Below, one piece after another: positions 1-10,648 of a stretch of 42,844 nucleotides of DNA; position 1 is the first letter of the stretch; each line of letters begins with the position of its first letter. The notes beneath the pieces are model-generated. The model did no database searches. It saw nothing but the letters and a program-made list of their open reading frames with translations, and was not told where the DNA came from. This DNA is from Pseudomonas sp. TH10 (GTDB lineage: Bacteria; Pseudomonadota; Gammaproteobacteria; Pseudomonadales; Pseudomonadaceae). The DNA lies in the NCBI RefSeq assembly GCF_016651255.1, contig NZ_JAEKEG010000173.1, positions 1-42,844 on the forward strand. The letters are read 5' to 3'. The position numbers and the translations under genes are program-made.

Positions 1-1271
1 ACCTGCGCGGAAAAGTGCGGGTACAAACCGACGGCGGCCTGAAAACCGGGCTCGACGTGATCAAGGCCGCAATCCTCGGCGCTGAAAGCTTTGGCTTCGG
101 TACCGCGCCAATGATCGCCCTGGGCTGCAAATACCTGCGCATCTGCCACTTGAACAACTGCGCCACCGGCGTCGCGACCCAAAACGAGAAGCTGCGCAAG
201 GATCACTACATCGGCACCGTCGACATGGTGGTGAACTTCTTCACCTACGTCGCCGAAGAAACCCGTGAGTGGCTGGCCAAGCTGGGCGTGCGCTCCCTCG
301 AAGAGCTGATCGGTCGTACCGATCTGCTGGACATCCTCGAAGGCCAGACCGCCAAGCAGCAACACCTGGACCTGACCCCGTTGCTCGGCAGCGATCACAT
401 CCCGGCGGACAAGCCTCAGTTCTGCGGTGTTGAGCGCAACCCGCCATTCGACCAAGGCCTGCTGGCCGAGAAAATGGTCGAGATGGCGACCTCGGCGATC
501 AACGACATGAGCGGTGCCGAGTTCGACCTGGACATCTGCAACTGCGACCGTTCGATCGGCGCGCGGATCTCCGGCGAAATCGCGCGCAAGCACGGCAACC
601 AGGGCATGGCCAAGGCGCCGATCACCTTCCGCTTCAAAGGCACTGCGGGTCAGAGCTTCGGCGTGTGGAACGCCGGTGGCCTGAACATGTACCTCGAAGG
701 CGACGCCAACGACTACGTCGGCAAAGGCATGACTGGCGGCAAACTGACCATCGTGCCGCCCAAGGGCAGCGTTTATAAGACTCAGGAAAGCGCCATCATC
801 GGCAACACCTGCCTGTACGGCGCCACGGGCGGCAAGCTGTTCGCCGCCGGCACCGCAGGCGAGCGTTTTGCGGTGCGTAACTCCGGTGCTCATACCGTAG
901 TCGAAGGCACGGGCGATCACTGCTGCGAGTACATGACCGGCGGTTTCGTCTGCGTCCTGGGCAAGACCGGCTACAACTTCGGTTCAGGCATGACCGGCGG
1001 TTTCGCCTACGTGCTTGACCAGGACAACAGCTTCGTTGACCGGGTCAACCACGAACTGGTGGAAATCCAGCGCATCAGCGGCGAAGCGATGGAAGCCTAT
1101 CGCAGCCACCTGCAAAACGTGCTGAACGAGTACGTCGCGGAAACCGACAGCGAGTGGGGTCGTGAACTCGCCGAAAACCTCGATGACTACTTGCGCCGTT
1201 TCTGGCTGGTCAAACCGAAGGCGGCGAGTCTGAAATCTCTGCTCTCCAGTACTCGTGCCAACCCGCAGTGA
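1..1271 (+). CDS. gltB: Glutamate synthase (NADPH) large subunit, 3' part
   Basis: This is the C-terminal part of the large GOGAT subunit, which makes two glutamates from glutamine and 2-oxoglutarate. The 5' end lies outside the window; the reading frame is open from base 3. The visible N-terminal part is the end of the FMN-binding synthase domain, with the GFGTAPM segment followed by the 3Fe-4S ligand pattern C-x5-C-x4-C ([16 protein letters not shown]). The rest is the right-handed beta-helix (GXGXG) domain, seen as repeated GG/TGG turns such as YMTGGFV and GMTGGFA. It ends 33 bases before gltD, so the two subunits are probably co-transcribed. Nothing unusual was seen. Confidence 0.97.
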   Translation, partial: LRGKVRVQTDGGLKTGLDVIKAAILGAESFGFGTAPMIALGCKYLRICHLNNCATGVATQNEKLRKDHYIGTVDMVVNFFTYVAEETREWLAKLGVRSLEELIGRTDLLDILEGQTAKQQHLDLTPLLGSDHIPADKPQFCGVERNPPFDQGLLAEKMVEMATSAINDMSGAEFDLDICNCDRSIGARISGEIARKHGNQGMAKAPITFRFKGTAGQSFGVWNAGGLNMYLEGDANDYVGKGMTGGKLTIVPPKGSVYKTQESAIIGNTCLYGATGGKLFAAGTAGERFAVRNSGAHTVVEGTGDHCCEYMTGGFVCVLGKTGYNFGSGMTGGFAYVLDQDNSFVDRVNHELVEIQRISGEAMEAYRSHLQNVLNEYVAETDSEWGRELAENLDDYLRRFWLVKPKAASLKSLLSSTRANPQ

Positions 1272-2723
<1,452 letters not shown>

Positions 2724-2752
2724 TCACTTTCCAATAGCTTGAAATGCAATAC

Positions 2753-2841
2753 CTGTGGGAGCTGGCTTGCCAGCGATGCAGACACCTCGGTTTGTCAGAT
2801 TGACCGAGATGGCGCAATCGCTGGCAAGCCAGCTCCCACAG
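2753..2841. repeat. Inverted REP pair, GTGGGAGCTGGCTTGC family
   Basis: Two 25-base arms (2753-2777 and 2817-2841) are perfect reverse complements. Each begins with CTGTGGGAGCTGGCTTGCC. A smaller nested inverted repeat (CTCGGT ... ACCGAG) lies between them. This is the REP doublet (REPIN) layout of Pseudomonas. The right arm is followed by a T-rich TGTTTTTTGG, so the structure may also end gltBD transcription. No other copy of this family was seen in the window. Confidence 0.85.
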
Positions 2842-2971
2842 TGTTTTTTGGTGTGGCCAAAACCGCACTCCAGCGCGACAAATTGACCCGATAGACAAAA
2901 GGCTGACCTGCAACCGTGCCTTTTGCGTCGCGCTCTGAGAAAATGCCCGCACTTTTTTTCCGGATGCCGAC

Positions 2972-4039
2972 ATGACTGCCCTGAAGAACGACCGTTTCCT
3001 CCGCGCCCTGCTCAAGCAACCCGTAGACGTCACCCCCGTGTGGATGATGCGCCAGGCCGGCCGCTACTTGCCGGAATACCGCGCCAGCCGTGCCCACGCC
3101 GGTGATTTCATGAGCCTGTGCATGAATCCGGAATTCGCCTGCGAAGTCACCATGCAACCGCTCGACCGCTATCCCCAACTGGACGCGGCGATCCTGTTTT
3201 CCGACATCCTCACCATCCCCGACGCGATGGGCCAAGGCCTGTACTTCGAGACTGGTGAAGGCCCGCGCTTCAAAAAAGTCGTCAGCACCCTCGCTGATAT
3301 CGAAGCCTTGCCGATTCCTGATCCGCACAAAGACCTTGGCTACGTGATGGACGCCGTCAGCACCATTCGCCGCGAGCTGAATGGCCGTGTGCCGCTGATC
3401 GGCTTCTCCGGCAGCCCGTGGACGCTGGCCACTTACATGGTCGAAGGCGGTTCGTCGAAAGATTTCCGCAAGACCAAAGCGATGCTCTACGACAACCCGC
3501 AAGCCATGCACCTGCTGCTGGATAAACTGGCGCAGTCGGTGACCTCGTACCTCAACGGCCAGATCATGGCCGGCGCGCAAGCGGTGCAGATCTTCGATAC
3601 CTGGGGCGGCAACCTGTCGGCGGCGGCATATCAGGAGTTCTCGCTGGCCTACATGAAGAAAATCGTCAGCGGCCTGATCCGCGAAAACGACGGTCGCAAG
3701 GTGCCGGTGATCCTCTTCACCAAAAACGGCGGCCTGTGGCTGGAAAGTATCGCCGAGGCTGGCGCCGACGCGCTGGGCCTGGACTGGACCTGCGACATCG
3801 GCAACGCCCGCGCCCGCGTTGGCGACAAGGTTGCCCTGCAAGGCAACATGGACCCGACCGTGCTCTACGCAAAACCGGAAGCGATCCGCACCGAAGTCGG
3901 ACGCATTCTGGCCAGCTACGGCAAGGGCAGCGGCCACGTGTTCAACCTCGGCCACGGCATCACCCCTGAGGTTGATCCTGAGCATGCCGGTGCGTTCCTG
4001 CGCGCGGTGCATGAACTGTCGGCGCAGTATCACGAGTGA
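2972..4039 (+). CDS. hemE: Uroporphyrinogen decarboxylase
   Basis: HemE decarboxylates the four acetate side chains of uroporphyrinogen III to give coproporphyrinogen III, a cytoplasmic step of haem synthesis. The 355-residue length is normal for the family. The N-terminal signature [14 protein letters not shown] (arginines for substrate binding) is present, as is the second signature [16 protein letters not shown]. The C-terminal [12 protein letters not shown] segment is also typical. The ATG at 2972 follows CCGGATGCCGAC, a weak ribosome site, but the protein N-terminus ([14 protein letters not shown]) fits the family. It follows gltBD as in P. aeruginosa and appears to be its own unit, with a terminator just downstream. 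Confidence 0.97.
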   Translation: MTALKNDRFLRALLKQPVDVTPVWMMRQAGRYLPEYRASRAHAGDFMSLCMNPEFACEVTMQPLDRYPQLDAAILFSDILTIPDAMGQGLYFETGEGPRFKKVVSTLADIEALPIPDPHKDLGYVMDAVSTIRRELNGRVPLIGFSGSPWTLATYMVEGGSSKDFRKTKAMLYDNPQAMHLLLDKLAQSVTSYLNGQIMAGAQAVQIFDTWGGNLSAAAYQEFSLAYMKKIVSGLIRENDGRKVPVILFTKNGGLWLESIAEAGADALGLDWTCDIGNARARVGDKVALQGNMDPTVLYAKPEAIRTEVGRILASYGKGSGHVFNLGHGITPEVDPEHAGAFLRAVHELSAQYHE

Positions 4040-4057
4040 TCGCCACACCATAAAACA

Positions 4058-4087
4058 CGCCCGGCCAAATGCCGGGCGTTTTTGTTT
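4058..4087 (+). terminator. Rho-independent terminator of hemE
   Basis: A perfect 8-bp GC-rich stem (CGCCCGGC / GCCGGGCG, 4058-4065 with 4071-4078) with a 5-base loop is followed directly by five T and then GTTT. It lies 18 bases after the hemE stop codon. Confidence 0.9.
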
Positions 4088-4100
4088 GGAACACGATCAA

Positions 4101-4157
4101 AAGATCGCAGCCTGCGGCAGCTCCCATACTGTAGGAGTTGCCGAAGGCTGCGATCTT
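4101..4157. repeat. Inverted REP pair, GTAGGAGCTGCCGAAGG family
   Basis: The left arm (AGATCGCAGCCTGCGGCAGC...) and right arm (GTAGGAGTTGCCGAAGGCTG...) are inverted copies with a few mismatches. The same family recurs at 6483, 25722 and 39971. The element sits between the convergent ends of hemE and the MFS gene, just after the hemE terminator. Confidence 0.85.
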
Positions 4158-4163
4158 CTGCTT

Positions 4164-5438
4164 TTAAGCTTTAACACCACCCAGCGGCGGCAATTTCGCC
4201 AACTTCAATGCCACCAGCAGCGCAATCACCAGCAAGGTACCCACGAACAACCCGATCCCGTTCCAGCCACCCAGGTGCCAGAACACCCCACCCGCCGTGC
4301 CGGCAATGCTCGACCCAGCGTAATAACTGAACAGATACAACGACGACGCCTGCCCCTTGGCCTTGGTCGCGCGGCGGCCGATCCAGCTGCTCGCCACCGA
4401 ATGCGCGCCGAAGAAGCCAAAGGTGAAGATCAGCATGCCGATGATCACCAGCGGTAAAGGTGTGAACATGGTCAGGGCGAGGCCGACGAACATCAGCGCA
4501 ATCGTCGCCCACAGCACCTTGCGCCGCCCCAGCTTATCGGCCAGCGAACCGATCTTCGCTGAGCTGTAGATCCCCGACAGATACACCACTGACAGCAAAC
4601 CGACGAACACCTGATCAAGCTGATATGGCGCAGCCAGCAAGCGGTAACCGATGTAGTTGAACAGGGTGACGAACGCGCCCATCAGCACGAACGCTTCAAG
4701 GAACAGCAGCGGTAGGCCGGCATCGCGAAAGTGCATGGTGAAGCCATCAAGCAGGCTGCGCGGGTGCAGCGAGCGCGAGCGGAAGTTGCGTGACTCCGGA
4801 AGAATTTTCCAGAACACCGCCGCCGCAATCATCGCCAGACCGCCGATCACCAGCATCGCCGTGTGCCAACTGACGAAGTCGATCAGCACGCCGGTGATCA
4901 AGCGCCCGCTCATCCCGCCAATGGCGTTGCCGCCGATGTACAAACCCATCGCCAGGCCAATGTGCTGCGGGTGAATCTCTTCGCTCAGGTAGGTCATGGC
5001 CACCGCCGCCAGGCCGCTCAACGACAGGCCGATCAACGCGCGCATGATCAGTACGCCTTCCCAGCTCGGCATCATGGCACTGGCCATGGTGCACAGCGCC
5101 GCTGCGAACAGTGCGGTGACCATCACCGGCTTGCGTCCGACCCGATCGGAAATGGGCCCGGTGATCAGCAGGCCGATGGCGAGCATGCCAGTGGCCACCG
5201 AGAGAATCAGGCTGCTCTGGGCTGCATTGATCGAATATTCGTGGGACAGCAGCGGCATCATCGGCTGCACGCAATACAGCAGGGCAAAGGTCGCGAAACC
5301 GCCGCTGAACAACGCCAGCACCGTGCGCATGAACATCGGCGTGCCTTTTTCGATGTAGATCTCTTGCAGCTCGGCGACGACATCGTCCACCGCAGCAGGC
5401 GGGACTTCATGGGCCAGGGGGGCGACAGCTGTTTTCAC
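4164..5438 (-). CDS. MFS transporter (YnfM-like)
   Basis: This 424-residue inner-membrane protein has about 12 hydrophobic segments and two MFS A-type loops (DRVGRKPV after TM2 and DKLGRRKV in the second half). It resembles the YnfM-type efflux-like transporters; the substrate cannot be told from sequence. I chose the GTG at 5438 because GAGGT lies 6 bases upstream and the extra upstream residues look non-coding. It is divergent from the LysR gene, with 118 bases between the starts, so the LysR protein probably controls it. The same pair is conserved in P. aeruginosa (PA5030/PA5029, from memory). Confidence 0.88.
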   Translation of the reverse strand: MKTAVAPLAHEVPPAAVDDVVAELQEIYIEKGTPMFMRTVLALFSGGFATFALLYCVQPMMPLLSHEYSINAAQSSLILSVATGMLAIGLLITGPISDRVGRKPVMVTALFAAALCTMASAMMPSWEGVLIMRALIGLSLSGLAAVAMTYLSEEIHPQHIGLAMGLYIGGNAIGGMSGRLITGVLIDFVSWHTAMLVIGGLAMIAAAVFWKILPESRNFRSRSLHPRSLLDGFTMHFRDAGLPLLFLEAFVLMGAFVTLFNYIGYRLLAAPYQLDQVFVGLLSVVYLSGIYSSAKIGSLADKLGRRKVLWATIALMFVGLALTMFTPLPLVIIGMLIFTFGFFGAHSVASSWIGRRATKAKGQASSLYLFSYYAGSSIAGTAGGVFWHLGGWNGIGLFVGTLLVIALLVALKLAKLPPLGGVKA

Positions 5439-5556
5439 TTCAGACCTCGGAGGACACGGCCAGGCAGGCAATGAAAAAATCATATAGCTGGCTAATGTTT
5501 CTATCCAATATATTGTTCGACCTGTTTGATAGCTTTAACGACCTAATGGGGTTTTC
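5439..5556. promoter_or_regulatory. Divergent MFS/LysR control region
   Basis: This AT-rich 118-base stretch lies between divergent starts. For the MFS gene the minus strand offers TTGGAT, a 17-base spacer and ATATGA. For lysR the plus strand offers TTGTTC and a weak TAACGA. A perfect 10-base palindrome CAATATATTG (5506-5515) lies between them and is a candidate LysR-type contact site. These are read by eye, and the LysR site in particular is inference. Confidence 0.45.
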
Positions 5557-6459
5557 ATGGAATTGCGTCATCTGCGCTACTTCATCGCCGTTGCCGAAGA
5601 ACTGCATTTCGGCCGCGCCGCACAGGTGCTGGGCATCTCGCAACCGCCCTTGAGCCAGCAGATTCAGGCACTGGAGCAAGAGGTCGGCGCGCGGTTGTTT
5701 GAACGTACCAATCGTCGGGTCGAACTCAGCGAGGCGGGTCGGTTGTTTCTGCAGGAGGCGCGGCTGGTGCTGGCGCAGGTCGATAAAGCTGCCGACGTCG
5801 CCCGTCGGGCGCAATTGGGCGAGCTGGGGGAGCTGAAAATCGGCTTTACCTCATCGGCGCCATTCAACTCGACCATCCCCCAGGCGATTTTCGCATTCCG
5901 CCAGCGCTTCCCGGCGGTGCATTTGAACCTGCGGGAAATGAGCAGCACCCAGGTGGCGGACGCGCTGGTGGATGAGTCGATTGAAGTCGGCATCATGCGC
6001 CCGCTGGGGCTGCCGGATTCCCTGAGCGTAGTCGAGCTGATGAGTGAACCGCTGGTGGCGGTACTCAGCTCCAAACATCCGCTGGTGAACGGCAGCGAGG
6101 AGGGGTTGTTCCTGTCAGCCTTGGCCCTCGAACCTTTCGTGTTTTTCCCGCGCAGCTACGGCAGCGGCCTTTACGCGCAACTGCTGAGCCTGGCCCGCGA
6201 CTCCGGTTTCAGTCCGCACTTCGCCCAGGAGGCTGGCGAGGCAATGACCATTATCGGGTTGGTGGCTGCAGGGTTGGGCGTCTCGGTGCTGCCGGCGTCT
6301 TATCAGCGGATGCGGATTGACGGAGTGGTGTACCGGCCCTTGCTCGATCCGGCGGCGGTGTCGGCGGTCTGGCTGGTGCAGCGCAAGGACCAGAAATCGC
6401 CGATGGCGCGGGCGTTTGTGGAGTTGTTGACGAGGAAGGTCGAGCCGCTGCAAGCGTGA
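5557..6459 (+). CDS. LysR-family transcriptional regulator
   Basis: This 300-residue protein has the standard LysR layout: an N-terminal winged helix-turn-helix (MELRHLRYFIAVAEELHFGR, then ISQPPLSQQI) followed by an effector-binding domain of about 200 residues. The N-terminus is close to the BenM/CatR-like subgroup (HFGRAAQ, QPPLS). It is divergent from the MFS gene, which is the most likely target. It is convergent with the aryl polyene operon; nothing in the sequence makes it the regulator of those genes. The effector is unknown. Confidence 0.92.
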   Translation: MELRHLRYFIAVAEELHFGRAAQVLGISQPPLSQQIQALEQEVGARLFERTNRRVELSEAGRLFLQEARLVLAQVDKAADVARRAQLGELGELKIGFTSSAPFNSTIPQAIFAFRQRFPAVHLNLREMSSTQVADALVDESIEVGIMRPLGLPDSLSVVELMSEPLVAVLSSKHPLVNGSEEGLFLSALALEPFVFFPRSYGSGLYAQLLSLARDSGFSPHFAQEAGEAMTIIGLVAAGLGVSVLPASYQRMRIDGVVYRPLLDPAAVSAVWLVQRKDQKSPMARAFVELLTRKVEPLQA

Positions 6460-6482
6460 CTGCCTTGGCTTGAGTTCACTCC

Positions 6483-6511
6483 GTAGGAGCTGCCGAAGGC
6501 TGCGATCTTTT
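6483..6511. repeat. Single REP copy, GTAGGAGCTGCCGAAGG family
   Basis: A single, unpaired copy of the REP that is paired at 4101, 25722 and 39971. It lies in the 66-base gap between the convergent ends of lysR and the last aryl polyene gene. It is a possible left boundary mark of the aryl polyene block. Confidence 0.75.
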
Positions 6512-6525
6512 GATCTATATGTGTT

Positions 6526-7752
6526 TCAAGACCACCGCCGAAAAATCAGCGAAGTATTCACCCCGCCAAACGCAAAATTATTGTTCATCACATACTGATT
6601 ACTCATCTGCCGGAATTCGCCGCGCAGGTAATCGAGCTTGCCGCAGTGCGGGTCGATGTCGTCCAGATTGAAGGTGTGGGCATACAGGTCGCGGTTGAGC
6701 ATTTCAATGCTGAACCACGACTCCAGCGCCCCGCAGGCCCCAAGGGTGTGACCGAGAAAGCTTTTCTGCGAGCTGATCGGCATGTGTTCGCCGAACAAAC
6801 TGCTGGTCGCCAGTGTTTCGGCAATGTCGCCCTGTTCTGTAGCGGTGCCGTGGCCGTTGACGTAGCCGATGGCGTCCGGCGTCAGCCCGGCGTCTTCCAG
6901 CGCCAGTTCCATTGCGCGGCGCATGGTGACTTGCTCGGGGCGGGTGGTGTGCTGTCCGTCGGCGTTGCTGCCGAAACCGACAAGCTCAGCGTGTATGTGC
7001 GCGCCGCGGGCGAGGGCGTGCTCCAGCTCCTCGAGCACCAGCATGCCGCCGCCTTCACCGATCACCAGGCCGTCGCGGCCTTTGTCGTAGGGGCGCGGGC
7101 TGGTCTGTGGGGCATCATTTTTCAGGCTGGTCGCATAGAGCGCGTCGAAGACCATGGCTTCGGTCGGGCACAGTTCTTCGGCGCCACCGGCGAGCATCAA
7201 CGGCAGGCGACCGAACTTGATCGCCTCGTAGGCGTAACCGATGCCCTGACTGCCACTGGTGCAGGCGCTGGACGTCGGGATCAGACGCCCGGTGAGGCCG
7301 AAGAAGATGCTGATATTGGCGGCAGTGGTGTGCGGCATCATCCGCACGTACGAGTTGGCGTTGAGGCCCTCGGCCACCGAGTTGAGCAGCATGTTGCCGA
7401 ACGCTTTGATCTCGTCGGTGCTGCCAGTGGACGAGCCGCATGCCACGCCCATGCGTCCGTCCTTGATCGATTCATCGCCCAGCAGCCCGGCATCGGCCAG
7501 CGCCTGCTCCGCAGCACCGACCGCCAGCCGCGAGACCCGGCCCATGCTGCGCAGCTGCTTGCGCGTCCAGTGCGACGGCACGACAAAATCATCGATCGGT
7601 CCGGCCAGACGCGTGTTGAGTTCACTGAAGCGATCCCACTCATCCATCCGGCGGATGCCGCTGCGGTTGGCCGCAAAGTTGCCGGCGATGGTCTCCCAGT
7701 CGCTGCCCAGCGAGGTGATGCCGGCCATGCCGGTGACGACGACGCGCTTCAT
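6526..7752 (-). CDS. apeR: Aryl polyene beta-ketoacyl-ACP synthase (ApeR-type)
   Basis: This 408-residue FabF-like condensing enzyme has the complete Cys-His-His triad: C164 in SSACTSGSQG, H301 in NGHGTATEQGD and H335 in SFLGHTLGACGALE. In APE systems two complete ketosynthases are encoded, and this one corresponds to the last gene (apeR). It probably extends the aryl polyene chain or contributes an early condensation. The ATG at 7752 shares its A with the TGA of the reductase gene (TGATG), so translation is coupled; the track start two codons earlier is not supported. It is the 3'-most gene of the operon and is followed by a lone REP rather than a clear terminator. Confidence 0.92.
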   Translation of the reverse strand: MKRVVVTGMAGITSLGSDWETIAGNFAANRSGIRRMDEWDRFSELNTRLAGPIDDFVVPSHWTRKQLRSMGRVSRLAVGAAEQALADAGLLGDESIKDGRMGVACGSSTGSTDEIKAFGNMLLNSVAEGLNANSYVRMMPHTTAANISIFFGLTGRLIPTSSACTSGSQGIGYAYEAIKFGRLPLMLAGGAEELCPTEAMVFDALYATSLKNDAPQTSPRPYDKGRDGLVIGEGGGMLVLEELEHALARGAHIHAELVGFGSNADGQHTTRPEQVTMRRAMELALEDAGLTPDAIGYVNGHGTATEQGDIAETLATSSLFGEHMPISSQKSFLGHTLGACGALESWFSIEMLNRDLYAHTFNLDDIDPHCGKLDYLRGEFRQMSNQYVMNNNFAFGGVNTSLIFRRWS

Positions 7753-8480
7753 CAGCACAAGCCTCCATTGACGGCCAGAACCTGGCGGGTGATGTACGAC
7801 GCTTCCGCCGACATCAGGAAATTCACCGCACCAGCGACCTCTTCAGGGGTGCCCATGCGTTGCGCGGGGATCATTTTCATCAGTTCTTCCACCGGCACGT
7901 TTTCATCGAGCATCGCTGTGTCGATCAGACCCGGCGCGACGCAGTTCACGGTGATTTTGCGCTTGCCCAGCTCAATCGCCAACGCTTTCGCCGCGCCGAT
8001 CACGCCGGCTTTCGAGGCGCTGTAATTGACCTGGCCACGGTTGCCGATCAGCCCCGAGACGGACGTGATGCAGACAATCCGCCCCGCGGCGCGGCGACGA
8101 ATCATCGGCATCATCACCGGATGCAGGACGTTGTAGAAACCATCGAGGTTGGTGCGCATCACCACATCCCAATCATCCTCGCTCAGCGCCGGAAAAGCAC
8201 CGTCGCGGGTCAGTCCGGCGTTGAGCACCACGCCATAATAGGCACCGTGAGTTTCTACGTCCGCTTCAAGGATCACCTTGCAGCTGGGGCGGTCGGACAC
8301 ATCGAATTGCAGTATGCGGGCTTTTCGCCCCAAGGCTTCGACCTCTTTCTTGACCGCGCCAGCTTCCGCCAGGCCACTGCGGCAATGCAGCACGATGTCA
8401 TGGCCGGCCTGGGCCAGGCGCAGGGCAATGGCGCGGCCGATACCACGGCTGGAGCCGGTGACCAGTATGGATTCAGTCAT
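7752..8480 (-). CDS. apeQ: 3-ketoacyl-ACP reductase (FabG-like, ApeQ-type)
   Basis: This 242-residue classical short-chain dehydrogenase would reduce the beta-keto group after each condensation, using NADPH. The cofactor motif TGSSRGIG (residues 8-15), NAG (88-90) and the catalytic S140, Y153 and K157 (NYSASKAG) are all present. I chose the ATG at 8480 because AGGAG lies about 8 bases upstream; it overlaps the dehydratase stop by 8 bases. FabG proteins of fatty acid synthesis look alike, so the role rests on the neighbouring polyene genes. Confidence 0.93.
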   Translation of the reverse strand: MTESILVTGSSRGIGRAIALRLAQAGHDIVLHCRSGLAEAGAVKKEVEALGRKARILQFDVSDRPSCKVILEADVETHGAYYGVVLNAGLTRDGAFPALSEDDWDVVMRTNLDGFYNVLHPVMMPMIRRRAAGRIVCITSVSGLIGNRGQVNYSASKAGVIGAAKALAIELGKRKITVNCVAPGLIDTAMLDENVPVEELMKMIPAQRMGTPEEVAGAVNFLMSAEASYITRQVLAVNGGLC

Positions 8481-8937
8481 GACTGGACTCCTTTGATTCA
8501 TCAAGATATTGCGCGGCCTGAGGCGGGCGGAACACGTTCAGACGAGCGGTGGCGTGGATGCCGGGGGCATTGATATGACATTCGAATACACCCATGCCGT
8601 TCTCATCTTCCAGTGAGCGCAGCCCGTGTATGGTCAGCTCGGTGCCAACCGGGAAGTGTTCGACATTGCATTCGAACTTGCGGGTACCGAGCAGGAAACC
8701 CAGCTCGACCGCATCGCCGCGCTGGCGGGCGTGGCAACCGGCATAGGCGGCGACGCTCTGGGCCATCAGCTCGATGCCGACCCAGGCCGGCAAGCTGCCG
8801 TCGGGGCGGCTGAACAGGCCTTCAGGCCTGACCACCAGGCGGGTGTGGATCTGCTCCTCGTCGAACGACAGGATCTGTTCGATCAGGATCATGTCGCCAG
8901 CGTGCGGCAGCAGTTCGGCGAGCGGCCAGTCGATCAT
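8473..8937 (-). CDS. apeP: 3-hydroxyacyl-ACP dehydratase, hotdog fold (ApeP-type)
   Basis: This 154-residue hotdog protein is expected to remove water from the 3-hydroxyacyl-ACP intermediate. H12 in ELLPHAGDMILIE and E56 in WVGIELMAQS sit where FabA/FabZ enzymes carry the catalytic His and acidic residue. The start at 8937 overlaps the upstream ketosynthase stop in an ATGA junction. The longer upstream frame is antisense-like and was discarded. A second hotdog domain is fused to the ligase gene of this operon, so two dehydratase units are present. Confidence 0.88.
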   Translation of the reverse strand: MIDWPLAELLPHAGDMILIEQILSFDEEQIHTRLVVRPEGLFSRPDGSLPAWVGIELMAQSVAAYAGCHARQRGDAVELGFLLGTRKFECNVEHFPVGTELTIHGLRSLEDENGMGVFECHINAPGIHATARLNVFRPPQAAQYLDESKESSHD

Positions 8938-10130
8938 GGTGCGTCTCCGATTATCAGGCTGACGTTGTTGCCACCGAAGGCGAAGGAATTGCTCATCAGG
9001 TAGCGCGGTGCAATGGACGACAGGCGATCCGTGCCGGTCACCCAATTCAGCGGTGGCAGGTCCGGGTCGGGTTGGCCATCCCAGACATGCGGCGCCAAGG
9101 CGTGCTGCAGATTTTCCTTGCACAGGCTCAGCCAGCAGAACGCAGCTTCCAGGGCGCCCGCTGCGCCGAGGGTGTGGCCGGTAAGCGGTTTGGTCGACGA
9201 GCAGGGCACGCCCGCCGGGAACAGGGTGGTCACCGCCAGGCTTTCCATCGAATCATTATGGTGTGTGGCCGTGCCGTGCAGGTTCAGGTAGGCAATCTGG
9301 CCCGGTTGCAGATTCGCACGATCCAGGGCCTTGCGCATGGCCTGCAGGGCGCCGCGGCCAGCCGGTTCCGGCGCGGAAATATGGTGTGCATCGGAACTTG
9401 CACCGCTGCCCAGCAGCGCAATCGACGGGCTGCCGCCGGGCTGTCTGGTCATCAGGAACAGTACGGCCGCTTCGCCGATGTTGATGCCGTTGCGATTGAC
9501 TGAAAAGGGGTTGCAGCGCTGACCGGACACGGCCTCCAGCGCAGAGAAACCGTTGAGGGTCAGTTTGCACAGGCTGTCGACCCCGCCGCACAGCACCGCA
9601 TCGCACAACCCCATGTTCAACAGGCGCTGGGCGCTCATCAGTGCCCGGGCACTGGAGGTGCACGCGGTAGAGATGACATAGGCCGGACCGCTGGTTTGCA
9701 ACCAGTCGGCGAGGAAATTCGCCGGCGCGCCGAGTTCCTGTTGCTGGTAGTTGTAGTCAGCGGGAAACACGTCCTCGCGAATGTAATGGGCCAGGCCGCG
9801 GCTGGCTTCGTCTATGCCTGAAGTGCTGGTGCCCAGGACCACGCCAATGCGATGGCGGCCGTAGGTCGCAATCGCCTGGTCAATGTCCTCGCGAATCTGC
9901 AGGGCGGCTTCCAGCAGCAGCTGATTGTTGCGGCTGGCTTGCTCCGTGAGTTCGACAGGGATGGCCGCGAGTTCGCCGCGCACAGCCGCCACCGGCACCG
10001 TACGATCGACAATCCAGCCGGCTTCGTCGCGCATGCCGGAGCAGTCGCCGGCAAACAGGTTGCGGCTGACTTCCTCCTTGCCCCGACCCAGGGCGCAGAT
10101 CACCCCGAGGGCATTCAAATAGGCAGTCAT
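8934..10130 (-). CDS. apeO: Aryl polyene beta-ketoacyl-ACP synthase (ApeO-type)
   Basis: This 398-residue ketosynthase has the full triad C157 (STACTSSA), H285 (NLHGTATHHND) and H319 (LTGHTLGAAGALE). By position it corresponds to ApeO, the ketosynthase reported to pair with the chain-length-factor-like ApeC. That partner is the first gene of this operon (23864-24589). The ATG at 10130 overlaps the lipoprotein stop (ATGA). It differs clearly from the ApeR-type enzyme, so the two are not a recent duplication. Confidence 0.92.
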   Translation of the reverse strand: MTAYLNALGVICALGRGKEEVSRNLFAGDCSGMRDEAGWIVDRTVPVAAVRGELAAIPVELTEQASRNNQLLLEAALQIREDIDQAIATYGRHRIGVVLGTSTSGIDEASRGLAHYIREDVFPADYNYQQQELGAPANFLADWLQTSGPAYVISTACTSSARALMSAQRLLNMGLCDAVLCGGVDSLCKLTLNGFSALEAVSGQRCNPFSVNRNGINIGEAAVLFLMTRQPGGSPSIALLGSGASSDAHHISAPEPAGRGALQAMRKALDRANLQPGQIAYLNLHGTATHHNDSMESLAVTTLFPAGVPCSSTKPLTGHTLGAAGALEAAFCWLSLCKENLQHALAPHVWDGQPDPDLPPLNWVTGTDRLSSIAPRYLMSNSFAFGGNNVSLIIGDAP

Positions 10131-10648
10131 GGCGTATCCCCGCTCAGGGGCGTGACCTGGTATTTCGGACCTTTGGGCAGGGTCAGATCGAAGTTTTGCG
10201 GTTGCGTGTAGCGCACGTCCCAACGCTCGGGCAATGACCGTTGCGGACCGTGTTGCCAGGCGGTCGGATAGTTGCCTTGCAATTGATCCCTGGGGGTCAG
10301 CGCAAACAGCAAGGCAGCGAACAGTTCCCGCGCTTCGGCATTGGGTGGCAGCAGGCCGTCGGCGTGCCAGGCGCCGTCGACCAGTTTCTGCCGGGCCTGG
10401 GGAATGCCCAGCAGGTCCATCATCGACCAGCGAATGCCCGGCCCTTCGCGCTGGATCACCAGCACCCAGTCCAGGCGCTGGTCGGCTTGCAGGCGCTGGA
10501 TATGCAGTTGCATGGGCAGTGCCAGGTCAGGCGTTTGCTCGGGCAGCGGCGCCCGGCTGGTGCAGGCGCTCAGCAGCAGTGTACCGAGCAGCAAACATGT
10601 GGGAGCCAGCCTGCAGGAGGTGAATTGCGCGGTGTTGAAAATACTCAT
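10127..10648 (-). CDS. apeN: DUF3261-type lipoprotein (ApeN-type)
   Basis: This 173-residue protein begins with a lipoprotein signal ending in LLLSAC, with C29 as the lipidated cysteine. The rest is soluble and rich in Trp, Gln and Pro, as in the DUF3261 proteins found in aryl polyene and xanthomonadin clusters. It probably sits on the periplasmic side of the outer membrane and helps the polyene lipid reach that membrane with the LolA-like and MMPL proteins; this role is inference. The ATG at 10648 shares a base with the methyltransferase stop (TGATG). Confidence 0.8.
   Translation of the reverse strand: MSIFNTAQFTSCRLAPTCLLLGTLLLSACTSRAPLPEQTPDLALPMQLHIQRLQADQRLDWVLVIQREGPGIRWSMMDLLGIPQARQKLVDGAWHADGLLPPNAEARELFAALLFALTPRDQLQGNYPTAWQHGPQRSLPERWDVRYTQPQNFDLTLPKGPKYQVTPLSGDTP

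Noticed and set aside
2882..2910. TTGACC as the -35 of a hemE promoter
   Set aside because: No acceptable -10 lies 16-18 bases downstream, so I did not list a hemE promoter.
5557..6459. LysR gene as the regulator of the aryl polyene operon
   Set aside because: It is convergent with the operon, at the 3' end, and its pairing with the divergent MFS gene is conserved where the cluster is absent. Nothing links it to the promoter at 24.7 kb.
6526..10130. Housekeeping fatty acid synthesis genes (fabF, fabG, fabZ)
   Set aside because: The set includes a chain-length factor, two distinct KS, an ammonia lyase, LolA-like and MMPL genes. That identifies an aryl polyene cluster and not the fab operon.
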